A stretch of DNA of 64,000 nucleotides from Siderastrea radians. Lineage: Eukaryota; Cnidaria; Anthozoa; Scleractinia; Rhizangiidae. Location of the stretch: positions 16,108,071 through 16,172,070 of the forward strand of contig OZ024892.1 of the NCBI GenBank assembly GCA_964017195.1, in the 5' to 3' direction. Shown here in pieces: positions 32,208 to 41,999 of the stretch; within the stretch, counting starts at the first letter, position 1, and every line of letters begins with the position of its first letter. The position numbers and the translations under genes were made by a program. The notes under the pieces were generated by a model. The model worked only from the letters and a program-made list of their open reading frames with translations. It did no database searches and was not told the origin of the DNA.

Positions 32208-35200
32208 TATTATTATTATTATTATTATTATTCAATACTCAAAGCAAATCAAAAATTTGGCTGGAGATATTTGGAGACAGTGGAGTTACACGACTTCAAC
32301 GTTTCGCCCACTTTAGCACTCCTGTCTTGTGGCGATTCGCCATCTCGCTCGATTAGCAAATTTCTATTCCTTGGAGAAATTTAAGTGCCACCCTCAAATG
32401 TTACCTTTATAGTGGCCTATAAGCCTCAAATCCAAGCAGAAAAATTAGTCTTGGAATAACCTCTTTATTGAAGTTTGTAATGGGCGAAAAAGTCGAAAAA
32501 GAACGTTCAGAAAAGAAGTCTTAAACTGGGTTAAACTAGTTAACAAAAGCAGGATGTGCAAACACCAGGCACCGCTTTGAAATGACCGGCTCGAGTCCTT
32601 TTCTTTTATTCATTAAAAGTAAAACTGGTTTCTCTTCCTTTTTTCGTAAACACAACACAGTTTCAAGACAGGAATGTCTTTATTCTTTATTTTAGGCTTC
32701 GAAATGCAACGCCGTTTAGACATAAAATTGCGTTTTGTGTCAATACACTTTCATGATCGACGAAACAACTTTTTGAGACGTGAAACTAAATTGTTTCAAA
32801 ATATTCTCATTCAATATTAAAGCAAGACTTAACCTTAACAACGGAACAAAGCTTTGCCTCATTTAACCCCAGTTTTTGCCTACAATAGAAGTGTTTTATT
32901 CATTCAACTGTCCAGGAAATAATAGTCTGCAGCATTTTCTGAAAGTTCAAGCTTATGCGTGAAAACTACAAAACAAAACAAACACGCTACACAGCCCGTT
33001 GAAATAAAAACCTCGTGCTCGTTTTCGTTTCCACTTCCAAAATTCCAATCACGTTCACAGGGTTTTCACTCGATCAATCCGTCAGAACGACTCTGCGTCT
33101 TGCAAGAACTTCAGTCGTCAAACGAAAATCGAGCCCAGTCCAGTGCATCACACCTTCTTGCTCGGACCCGTTCGTTTCATCTCCCAACCTTCCCCCCCCC
33201 CCCCCCATTGTAAACTTTGCATTAATTGTTGGTTATACTGAACTCTTTGCTAAAGTCTCTTGTAAATAAGTTTACTAGACGAAGCTCGAACATCAACGGT
33301 ATTATTACTGACATCACGTTTGACACATATTTGTAGATTCCTAGGTGAGATAGCTGGAAGGAGAGAATTCCCATTACTGACAAGAGATGATAAATTTCCG
33401 TCACTTATTAGGGAGAGAAAGCCAACAATTTCCAACTTAAGAATCTATCCAGCCATTGTTATGTCTTTCTTCTTCAATGCATTCAACTTCAGAAAGTTAC
33501 CTGTCTTTTCTGGCAAATGTTTGATTGTTGTAAAGCCAATATTCAACAGTTTCGGATAACAGGCTAGTGTGTCCTCTTCTAAATACAGGTAAGTTTATTA
33601 TTCCAAATTCGCTGAGTTAAAGCCTTTTCACTTAGTCAAGATTTAATCCCCACTCCACCTGAGAGACCCAAGACTTAAAGCAATCCTTGTAAAGGCTAAG
33701 AATACTTTTGATCCAACAATTCACTAGTTTACCGACCTTTACACGTTCCCGCCGCACACTCTCGGGTCTCCTTGCTGTTTCCAGTGCACTCCTTGCCACC
33801 ATGTGCCGGAGGGGGATTGGTGCAGCTTCGTGAACGCTCCTGGACGCCGCTTCCACACGACACACTACACTCGCTCCAGTCCCCAAAGTCACTCCATCCT
33901 CCGTTTACTGTATCGAAGAACAAAACCGAAAGTTAATTCATAGAAGGCAAAATATAAATAAAAGAACGAAAAAAGACACAAAAGAAGAAAATATAACTGA
34001 AACAGAAATAAAAATGACACGTAGATAAGATAGCGTCAAAGTCTGGAAACTCAAGACACAGTAACTCAAAAGTTTTTACTGTTTACTCCAACCAGACGTA
34101 AGTCATTACAACCTATACGTAGTTTTTATAACGCTGGACTTGTAATCCTGGAGTCCCATATTCAAATGCTATCCAATTTCCTGATACCGGGTAAACTAGT
34201 GTTCAGCAGAATTGCACCCTTTCTTCTTTTGTGAATACTTTTCTATTTTTTGCCAGTTTTGACGAGCGTCCAGCCTCGAACACAAATGTTGCTTGGCGGC
34301 TGGTGAACAACAGTGAAAATCAAAAAGAACAACAACAACAACAAACAAGCAAAGAGAAAAAAGCATGTAACAATTGCAGCAAAAAAGAGCAAGAACAAGA
34401 AACAACAGCTAGAAATAAGGAAATAAACATAACATCAAATGTGAAGAAGAAGAAGAAAAATGACAATTTTCTTGGATAAATGACTTGTCATCCGACCAGT
34501 TATTAGCGGAACCAGCGCGCTAGTGCGTCAGCGGAGCACTATTGCTAAGGAAATTTGGTAAACTATCAAGCCAAGAAATTTTGGTAGTGACGTAATAGTC
34601 ACGTGACCGTCCGTCCGTCCGCACCACAGGGTTACCAATACACTTCATACACTGGATATAGCCCCATGCTAAATCCCGTGTGTTTTTGGCGCGAAATCGC
34701 ATGTTGACCTGCGTTGTAGCAAAACAAGCAAAGACAACAAAAATCAAAAACAAATTTGCTAATGGAAAAAAAAGTTCAAAAGAATACTCAGTTGTCTTTT
34801 TGGTGGAAGGGGAAAAGTTCAATTTAGGCGACAAAAATTAGGCGATAAAGTTCAGGCGAAAAGTTCAAATTTGCCTCGTCGGTTCTGTTCGAACTCGGTC
34901 GGTACACCATTTGAGTTCGCAGCTTTTCGCCGCGGTTTCGACGCCAAATATAGCAGAGCTAGTGCTTTTTGGTTTTTTCTGTCCCCAACCATGGTTTTTA
35001 CGGCGTTCCGAACACATTTTACCAGGAAAAACACCAGCATTTTCATGCTGATAGGCAGCTTGTCAAGAAGAAAGAAATAAGTATTAATATTAACTTCATT
35101 TATGACATTAAACGCACATGGCCTAATGGACTGATTACCAGCTTCTAACGTGAATTTTTTTTTAATTTAACGACTTGAATGAGAGTATTTTCACAAATTA

Positions 35201-38200
35201 ATAACTGTCAGCAAAGAAAAAAACAAACAAAAACAAACAAACAAAACAAAAAGGGGGGCTCCGCTTTTAGGCTTGGCTAAATCTGTATATTACGTCAAGA
35301 CGATTGGAAAGAAGAAAGTAATTATTTTTACTCACTTGGGCAAGGGCCATTATTACACTCTTGAGTGTCTTTGTTGGGTCCTGTACATTGTGCTCCGCCA
35401 TAAGCAGGAGGAGGATTGGTGCAAGTGCGCCTGCGCTCTTTGACTCCAGCACCACAAGAAGAGCTGCATTCTCCCCATGCTCCAAATGCGCTCCATCCGC
35501 CATTTACGGCAGCTGAAAGAGGAATGTCAGTGAGCTGGTAACGTTAAGGTCTGTTGATTATTTAACAGCCACACTGCAGGGGAGCTATAGTCGACTTGTC
35601 GTCCAACGAGTTAACTTTTTGCTCAAAGATAATGAAGACGATGGCAAACTGACAAACGAATGGCGGTTCAACTGCACTTGGGCAATATTTGCAACAGCCA
35701 CATTGGACAAACATAGCTCGTAATCGTTGTTCAACAGAAGACAGCGAGACAGCGAATAAGATTCATGGATTACAAATAGGCCATGGCAGGAAGCTGCTTA
35801 TTCATCTTAGGAAACAATCCCAGTGATCTATTACGAATTGATGTCATTGACTCTTCGCCAAGAGTAGACTGAGTGCCTTGACCTTGAACGCATGATTTCT
35901 TTTGATCTTTGATGTTTTCCAATCACAGTCATCATCATATGTGTACCCTTAAAAAATATTGACTATCTCAACGTTTCCCGTGAGCGAATAGCTAACGATT
36001 TGACTATGCAACGTAGAAAACTATCCCTTGTTGTCTAATTATTGTAGTGCGGACTTGCATAAGTCTAACTTAAACAGATGTGATTTTTTATATTTCCACT
36101 ATGAAGTTCACCAAAGAGAATAAAATTACCGCTCTTCATCTTGCAGCATCTGAACTCTTCAATGCAATAAAGTTTTTCGCAGTTGGATTTGTAAAAGCCA
36201 GTCATGTAATACCCGTCTCGTTTGCATTCACTCCAGCCCTTCTTGTCGAACGAACCCCATACGTTTTCATTGTAACAATCCTCATAAGCATTCGGATGAT
36301 TCTGTGGACGACAGCACTTTGCATGTTCAATCTGATACAGGTGTTTCTCTCCGCTTGTATTGATGCCGCTCAAATAATAACCACTGGGACATAGAGCCCA
36401 GACATTCTTCCTGAAAAGAAGGAAAAAGATCACAATCAGTCGATTAGACAAAATGAAACAACAAACGAAATCATTCCGTGAACTGAGGGTTGCCTTAATT
36501 GATGAAAGGTTACATTTAGTTTCCTCACCCATCCAACACTGAAACCCAGTTTTGATCCAAGCAAGTTGCAGGCTGATCTACATAACTGCCGAGATCCGCT
36601 CCACAGCATCTTCCTTCTTCAAGAAGCCAATGACCATTTTCACCAGATGGGTCACTTCTCCAAAATCCGCGGAGGTATGGCTGCCTGTAGTTAGCTTTGT
36701 CACACACGGCCCATCCAGCCTTGTCCAGGGTTCCCCACCAGTTGGCATTGTAACAGGTCGGCGCATTAGAAGCTTAAAGAAAAGTAATTACCATTCATTC
36801 TAAAACATCAGGACAAAAATGTTACGAATCGTATCGGTGGTAGACGATTCAATTTGATCTCCCGAGAAGTAGGCAAAGGTAGGGCAAAATGTGTTCCCGC
36901 AGAACCCCTCAAGGTAGACAAAGACAGTTCCAGGGAACGTTTTAAAACCGTTTTGAGAAAATCCGGGAAGAAGAAAAACTTTCAATGAATGGAGAGAGAG
37001 GAAACCTTGCCAAATTGCCTAAGAAGAAAGACTAGAATGGTCTGCACCAAATTTAGTTAGGTCATGCTTCTAACAGTACCAAGAAAGGCACTGAACCAGA
37101 TTCCACAGGAAATAATGAAGACAGCAGTAGACAGGCAATTCCCAGACAAGCAGACGGGCTTTCTTGAATATGCAGATCATGGGCAGACTAACTGCTACCG
37201 TGAAGAAGGTAGAGAAAAAATCCTTGGCCAGTAGAACGCTCTCAGCACGCTATGTGAATGTTGTCGATTACAAAAAGGCTTTTGACGTGGACAAATAGAC
37301 ATTGAAGAAATTACTATAGCTCGGTGGTTTTTGGAAAACAATTTAAGCGAGCGTGTTATGGAATAGTGCACGGGGATTAGCTTTAAGAAAGGTGTAACAA
37401 CATAACTTGACCTGAGTCTATAGAATTGGATATGGATGCCTGTTATCACCTTTGTATATTACTTCTTGAAAGACTAGATTATAAGAGCAACCACAGAATA
37501 ATAAATCAATGGATACAGGAACGGATAGCGAGGCTAGAGTGACTATTTCTAAACAAGTCTTCAAAATTAATTGTATGATTGTAAGAAGTAAAGCCTTTAA
37601 AACCAGAAGACCCAAACATTCCATTTCACATGATTAACTTACTCCTTGGCAATCCAGGGGAAACCTATGGCAACCATTTGTTGTTGACCCTTCAGCAGTA
37701 ATACAAATATCCTGTTCTCCTCACCCAGTACTTCATTTATTTCTTATGGTACTACTGTCGAAAATGTGCTTAAACATTTTATGTTAGGTCAGTTACCTTA
37801 TTCTTATGGTCCATAGGTTTGATCAACTGAGTAGCCATATTGTAAGGAAAAATTAGTTGCTCGTTTTGTATAGTTTTGTCAAAAAGGAAGAAAATAAATT
37901 ACACTTACGGTTTTTCATCTTGCAGCATTTGAACTCTTCAATGCAATAAAGTTTTTCGCAGTTTGATTTATAGAAGCCAGTCATGTAATAGCCAGGTCGT
38001 TTGCATTCACTCCAGCCCTTCTTGTCGAACGAACCCCATACGTTTTCATTGTAGCAATCTTCATAAGCATCCGGGTGATTCTGTGGACGACAGCACTTTG
38101 CATGTTCAATCTGATACAGGTGTTTCTCTCCGCTTGTGTTGATGCCGCTTAAATAATAACCAGTGGGACATACCGCCCACACATTCTTCCTGAAAGGACC

Positions 38201-38626
38201 AATAAATGAAACGGTCGTCAAAACCATAGTTGGCAAATGCCAAAACTGGTTCAACAAAATAGAATTACAGGCGAAAACGAAACCTAGGTTCCTCTTAACA
38301 GATTAAGGTTGCATTTAGTTTCCTCACCCATCCAACACTGAAACCCAGTTTTGATCCAAGCAAGTTGCAGGCTGATCAACATAACTGCCGAGGACCGCTC
38401 CACAGCATCTTCCTTCTTCAAGAAGCCAATGACCATTTTCACCAGATGGGTCACTTCTCCAAAACCCGCGGAGGTATGGCTGCCTGTAGTTAGCGTTGTC
38501 GCACACGGCCCATCCAGCCTTGTCCAGGGTTCCCCACCAGTTGGCATTGTAACAGCTCTGGGCCAAGCTCTCCTCAGGCTGGAATGCCAGTAGGGCGCTC
38601 ATTAAAATGGCGATGATAAAATGCAT
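23027..38626 (-). CDS. Secreted modular protein: six W/C-rich repeats plus three TSP1 domains
   Basis: Seven exons join in phase: 38626-38328, 38189-37909, 36772-36529, 36410-36130, 35512-35336, 33907-33737 and 23197-23027; more may follow downstream. The start ATG (38626) opens a signal peptide ([20 protein letters not shown]) directly before the first Cys. Exons 1-2 and 3-4 each hold three copies of a roughly 50-residue unit: C-x3-N-x-W, a D followed by W-x2-C, a Y-L/M-x-G stretch, and E-x3-CC. Exons 5-7 each encode one thrombospondin type-1 repeat (WSxF..W.xC and SCGxG motifs). The exon 3-4 unit and the TSP1 exons are bounded by phase-1 introns, the arrangement used in exon shuffling. The layout suggests an extracellular adhesion or matrix protein. 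I do not recognise the W/C repeat as a named domain. The 10.5-kb intron before the last TSP1 exon contains a whole BEL/Pao element. Confidence 0.75.
23200..24960. other. Intron sequence, no gene recognised
   Basis: Part of the large intron between TSP1 exons, left of the retrotransposon. Open frames are short and overlap on both strands without motifs. Confidence 0.45.
24986..25060. repeat. (TAA)n microsatellite, left flank of the BEL/Pao insertion
   Basis: TAATAATAATGATAATAAT-type repeat that stops exactly at the left LTR. The same repeat resumes right of the other LTR at 32155. Confidence 0.95.
25061..25470 (-). repeat. BEL/Pao 3' LTR
   Basis: It starts TGTAACTGCCGTAGGCGAC and ends TTGGGTGTTAGATC, as does its partner at 31721-32154. 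The LTRs differ by scattered substitutions and by an indel of about 35 bases near 25393/32038, so the insertion is not very young. Confidence 0.9.
25471..25688 (-). other. BEL/Pao 3' untranslated region
   Basis: Between the end of the coding sequence and the 3' LTR. The polypurine-like tract expected here was not clearly identified. Confidence 0.4.
25689..26980 (-). pseudogene. BEL/Pao integrase and C-terminal DUF5641 region
   Basis: The N-terminal zinc-binding part shows HYHGICGNS then CVSCRR. The DDE core is seen as VGVDYFGPF (first D), IFSDNGTNF (second D) and [11 protein letters not shown] (E). A frameshift near 26110 shifts the reading into [14 protein letters not shown] and [20 protein letters not shown], and a further shift leads into [20 protein letters not shown] with WPLGRIVE. 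The catalytic triad is present, but the polyprotein is broken. Confidence 0.85.
26981..28256 (-). pseudogene. BEL/Pao reverse transcriptase 3' part and RNase H region
   Basis: It starts at the YVDD catalytic box (just after 28256), reached only through a one-base frameshift from the upstream RT frame. It continues with [20 protein letters not shown], the conserved Pao segment after RT, then [26 protein letters not shown] and [11 protein letters not shown] of the RNase H part. Breaks near 27260 and 26982 disconnect it from the integrase. A 52-bp perfect hairpin is embedded at 27757-27808. Confidence 0.85.
27757..27808. repeat. 52-bp perfect palindrome inside the retrotransposon coding region
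   Basis: Two 24-base arms (GGCAGACCTCCCCAAATTAC and onwards) are exact inverted copies around an AAAT centre. In protein terms the stretch reads [17 protein letters not shown], and the frame stays open across it. Confidence 0.95.
28196..29524 (-). pseudogene. BEL/Pao protease-like region and reverse transcriptase 5' part
   Basis: The first part (29524-28570) is the DUF1758-type aspartic protease region: DSGSS at its start and later [12 protein letters not shown] and [15 protein letters not shown]. After a frameshift near 28620 the RT follows with [26 protein letters not shown] and [11 protein letters not shown]. The YVDD box is out of frame with this part. Confidence 0.85.
29549..31704 (-). 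pseudogene. BEL/Pao gag region
   Basis: The ATG at 31704 ([11 protein letters not shown]) opens the gag frame just inside the 5' LTR, followed by coiled-coil-like charged sequence in fragmented frames (31277-30839). The longest frame (30778-29549) carries the DUF1759 core ([20 protein letters not shown], then LYYLEQF and [13 protein letters not shown]) and a Cys/His cluster ([32 protein letters not shown]). The C-terminal part has a short tandem duplication ([20 protein letters not shown] followed by [15 protein letters not shown]). Frameshifts break it into at least three pieces. Confidence 0.85.
31721..32154 (-). repeat. BEL/Pao 5' LTR
   Basis: Direct-orientation copy of 25061-25470. It ends GGTGTTAGATCCA before the TAA microsatellite. 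It keeps an extra internal stretch (AATCTAATTTAAGTTC region) absent from the other LTR. Confidence 0.9.
32155..32233. repeat. (TAA)n / (TTA)n microsatellite, right flank of the BEL/Pao insertion
   Basis: A run of ATAATAATGATAATAAT units switches to ATTATTATT at about 32206, giving a microsatellite hairpin. Confidence 0.95.
32234..33730. other. Intron sequence, no gene recognised
   Basis: Between the retrotransposon and the TSP1 exon at 33737. It contains a poly-C run (33192-33207). Frames are short and antisense pairs cancel each other. Confidence 0.4.
33737..33907 (-). CDS. TSP1 domain exon (second in order)
   Basis: A 171-nt exon, phase 1 to 1. It reads [20 protein letters not shown], then [13 protein letters not shown] and ECAAGTC. 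The acceptor is GATACAG. The donor is either the weak GTCGGT (keeps phase 1) or GTAAAC four bases further (would change phase). Confidence 0.9.
33910..35335. other. Intron between TSP1 exons, no gene recognised
   Basis: Contains A-rich and CAA-repeat low-complexity DNA at 34320-34480 and 35220-35255. No coding evidence. Confidence 0.4.
35336..35512 (-). CDS. TSP1 domain exon (first in order)
   Basis: A 177-nt exon, phase 1 to 1, acceptor TTTCAG, donor GTGAGT. It reads [20 protein letters not shown], then [13 protein letters not shown] and ECNNGPC. It joins exon 4 of the modular gene in phase. Confidence 0.92.
36130..36772 (-). CDS. W/C-rich repeat module, exons 3-4 (duplicate of exons 1-2)
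   Basis: Exon 3 (36772-36529) and exon 4 (36410-36130) encode three W/C units: [30 protein letters not shown] continuing after the intron as [15 protein letters not shown], and [18 protein letters not shown]. Each ends with a CC pair. There is no signal peptide; exon 3 begins at a splice acceptor (TTTAAG) and reads SNAPTC. DNA identity to exons 1-2 is very high, and both copies of the second exon are 281 nt long. Confidence 0.8.
37090..37600 (+). pseudogene. Non-LTR retrotransposon (LINE) reverse transcriptase fossil
   Basis: Degenerate + strand reading gives [17 protein letters not shown] and then [18 protein letters not shown] with stops between. This corresponds to the RT motif with F/Y-x-KAFD seen in LINE-type elements. 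It lies in the intron between the duplicated module pairs. No other LINE domain is seen. Confidence 0.55.
37909..38626 (-). CDS. Signal peptide and W/C-rich repeat module, exons 1-2
   Basis: Exon 1 (38626-38328) holds the start codon, the signal peptide, the first W/C unit and the beginning of the second. Exon 2 (38189-37909) completes the second and encodes the third ([18 protein letters not shown], then [17 protein letters not shown]). The intron after exon 1 has donor GTGAGG and acceptor TTTCAG. This is the 5' end of the modular TSP1 gene; exons 3-4 repeat it minus the signal peptide. Confidence 0.82.
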
Positions 38627-38943
38627 CCTGAACCAGTTAACAGCACTCAATAGCTCTTAAGATCAAAACTAAAAGAAAACATTCCAAATTAAACTATTTA
38701 ACATATGGAAAACAAACTGCCTCACTTGAAAATGGCTTTATTTTTACACAGTCAAATTAACCCGATCTCGTCTCTGCTCTCACATGAAGTGAAAGCTTTG
38801 CCTTCCGTCACCCCTGATAAACGGTTTGTACTAATGTCCCCAACTGAAGGCCGTTTGACGTATTACTTGTCTTGATGTTAACCTTTCCTTTCCTGATGTA
38901 ATTCTAGCTTCATGGTCTAAGTACAAAATTCTTAAGTGCCTGT

Positions 38944-39385
38944 GATCACCCTAACGAAAGCTGGTAAGCAGTACTTTCCTGTGATGCTGTTTATTGTGTT
39001 GAACGTGGTGGTCCTAACTTTTGAGTCCGTGGATGAAATCCTAAACTATGACCATTCAAATGAAAGCTACTGAGCAGTACTTTCCTGTGGTGCTGTTTGT
39101 TATGCTGTACTAGGTGGTTTAAACTTTTGAGTCTGTGGGTAAAATCCTCAAGCGTGATCATTCATATTAAAAAGCTGTTAAGTAGCACTCTTTGTGCTGT
39201 TTATTATACAGTACATGGTTGTTTAATCTGTGGAGTCTGTGGGTGAAATCCATTCCTAAATTATGACCATTAAAATAAAATCTATTGAGCAGTAGTTTCC
39301 CGCATTATGCTTTATAGAGTGGTTCTACCTTTTGAGTCCGTGGATAAAATCCTAAACATTGACCATTTCATTGAAAGCTATTAGA
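38944..39385. repeat. Minisatellite, ~110-bp unit, about four copies
   Basis: Recurring blocks are AAAGCT..GAGCAGTACTTTCC, TGCTGTTTATTAT, TTTTGAGTCTGTGG and AAATCCTAAA..TGACCATT. They occur four times in the same order with decay towards the right. Non-coding. Confidence 0.9.
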
Positions 39386-41760
39386 AAGACTTAATTTCAA
39401 TAAGTGCTGTTTGTTTGTCAGTTTCAAGAGCAAGGCTTACATTTCGAAGCTGTGATGAATTCTAGACTAGCATTTTCTAGACTGGTAAAAATAGCAACTT
39501 AAATAATGGTTTTATTTACTCCGGGAGAACTAAACTGAGTTTAGTTCTCTTACAATGTTAATGTTTTTCGATGTCGATTCGAATCTATCAGCTAGTAACA
39601 AGTTTGGTTCTATCGTCAGCATAAATATTCTCCCTCTTTTTTATTTTTACTGTTGGGTGTTATAAATCCAAAAAGATTTTGGCTTAAATCATGAGTTTTT
39701 TTAACGTTCAATGACTAGCTACAGTTACCAACTGTAGTCTTTTCCAAGCCAATTCTTCACGACTACGACGATTGCACTTGAGAATTTTTTTTCACTAACT
39801 TAAAAGGTCATTGAAAAGCCATATGACTTTGATAGCTGAGAACTATAATGAAAGCATGATGTCAAGTTATAAAAGAAGAACGTACACTTTAATCTTGCAA
39901 GTTAAAATAACTTCATGTTATAGGAAGACGTTTTCTCATGATTTTTGAAAATTACATTTCTGACGAACATGAACCAATTAATTCTTAATTCGCTTAGCTT
40001 CCAAGCGTTTATTTTGAAGACGAAAAAAAAGCAGGCCTGCATTACACGGCTAAACAACTTTAACCATCTTCAATTAGGAAAGTCTACGACAACTTTACCT
40101 CTTACAAATCTAGTCATTTATTTTATGATATACAGTATTAAAAAATATTATTTGATCTCTTTCCGAATTCTACTAGATGGCCCCTCAATGTGGTCAAAAC
40201 GAGAACATGACATACCTGATTTTGACACCTCTTGAACTTGTCCGGCCGAGCAAACTTAGCAAAGATGCTGTTGTCTTGTTCAGAGGAACGCCTCTTCTCT
40301 CATTTAAGAAGTTTCAGGCGTCGAGCGTTACTATTGCGCTTTTTCACCACTGGAGGGCAAATTTTCATTAAGCTAGTGAATGTTTCTACGCTAGAAACAA
40401 GTTATCATGGTGATCAGAATCAACAGAACAACGAGGAATGAGGAACAGGGAAGCAGCTTTCGTAACAACTATCTTGCCTGTTACGGGCGTTTATTAAAAT
40501 GAACCGTGAAAGAAAGATGGCACAAGGGAAACAATATCGTAAGGAGAAAAAGGAGGTCAACGGTGCCAAAAGTGGTAATTTCTAGTTTCCCTTAGCGTGG
40601 GTCCGTGGTAAACATCATAGAGTACACTGACCAAAAAATGTGTTTTACGTTGCCATGGAAATAACAGAACGCTGAGAGGTTGACTTGGTTTGCAATCCTA
40701 TAACATAGCGTAAAATTGCGTTTATTTTTCCTTTTATTGCGTTTTGTACTGGAACTGTGTTAGATTTTACAATTTAAAAAAAAGGTCAATGTCAACGTTT
40801 TTCACGAGGGAAATTAAAGAACCATCATAAAACGTTAAATGTCAAACTGTGTAACAACTAATTGTTTTTCTTTTCGCTGAGCGGTGAAAAGTAAACATCA
40901 CTCTGGGTGTATCACGAATTAGTTATAATAATAAAATTAAAAGTATTTTCTAAACTAATTGGATTTATTTATTGAAGAAATGAAGAAGAGCAAGCAAACT
41001 GAAGTCCCTTTGATCTGCACAAAATATCTTGGAGTTTCTTTTCATTTCCTGATTTTAACTTTATAAATTTCTGCCTGTTTCAATTGTTTGACAACCTTTG
41101 TTTCAAATCGTTCACTGACGTAAGTTGTTTTCAAAATATCCTCAAATCCAAACTAACTTAGTTGTAAAATGGTCGAGTTTTCAACGATTTCTCTATCAGG
41201 TTTAATTAAACGAATCTTTCTGGGAGGTAATGCGCGTAAAAATTTGTTAGTATGTAAACAACAGGCTCTGTTATGTTTCGAATCTCCATCAGACAACATC
41301 TGTTACCAGAAAAAAACTGAGTTCTTACAGTGAAGCTCAACCAAAACTGCGAGCTTCGAAGAGCAGATATTGTGCAAGAATAAACACGTCAGAATGCTCA
41401 TAAAACCAAAATGAAGGCTACTGTATTTATTATTCTTCACATATCTTTCGCAAGACCGCGCTGTTTGAGAACAGGATCAAGCTGTCAAAATTAATATTCT
41501 TTTGAAGTAACTTCACTGGTAAAGAGATCTTGCTAGTTTGTTGCAAACAGTCAGTTCTCGATCGTTAAAATATTTCATTATTAAAAAAAACTGAACTCGC
41601 GAACGTAATACGCAGTTTTAAAACTTGGTGATCGCTTGGAAATATCCTTAGACTGGAAGATAGTACGTCACCTGCAGTGCGATGGCGCGCAAGGGAACAA
41701 ATGGATCATAAATATAGCGATACTTTAATTAAGCACCAAAGACACCAGGATTGATTTTGT
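39386..41760. other. No gene recognised
   Basis: AT-rich intergenic DNA. Frames under 100 codons, no motif, no repeat pairing seen. Confidence 0.4.
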
Positions 41761-41779
41761 TTTTAAAAATACACTTTAC

Positions 41780-41990
41780 TTAAATTGGGACAGACCAACG
41801 CTAAGTTGGACAGCCTCGAAGTTGGTCTTTTTGACAGACTAACTCGTCTGTTGACCAACTGCTTAACCCTGAAGTTGTTCTTCGTGACAGACCCACTCGA
41901 AGTTGGTCTGCTGTTATGTGTTGGGAAGCATTTTGGTTTTTTGAAAAATACTGAAATTCAATTTGGACAGACCAACTCGAAATGTTAATT
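41780..41990. repeat. Cluster of ACAGACCAACTCGAAGTTGGTCT units
   Basis: GACAGACCAAC, CGAAGTTGGTCT and related strings occur several times in both orientations within about 210 bp, forming small hairpins. Confidence 0.6.
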
Positions 41991-41999
41991 TTAAAATAT

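Noticed and set aside
34231..34479. 82-codon Q/K/E-rich ORF
   Set aside because: Low-complexity CAA/GAA repeats; no homology pattern.
38627..38650. Earlier start for the modular TSP1 gene
   Set aside because: The codon at 38650 is TTG on the minus strand; the ATG at 38626 gives a clean signal peptide.
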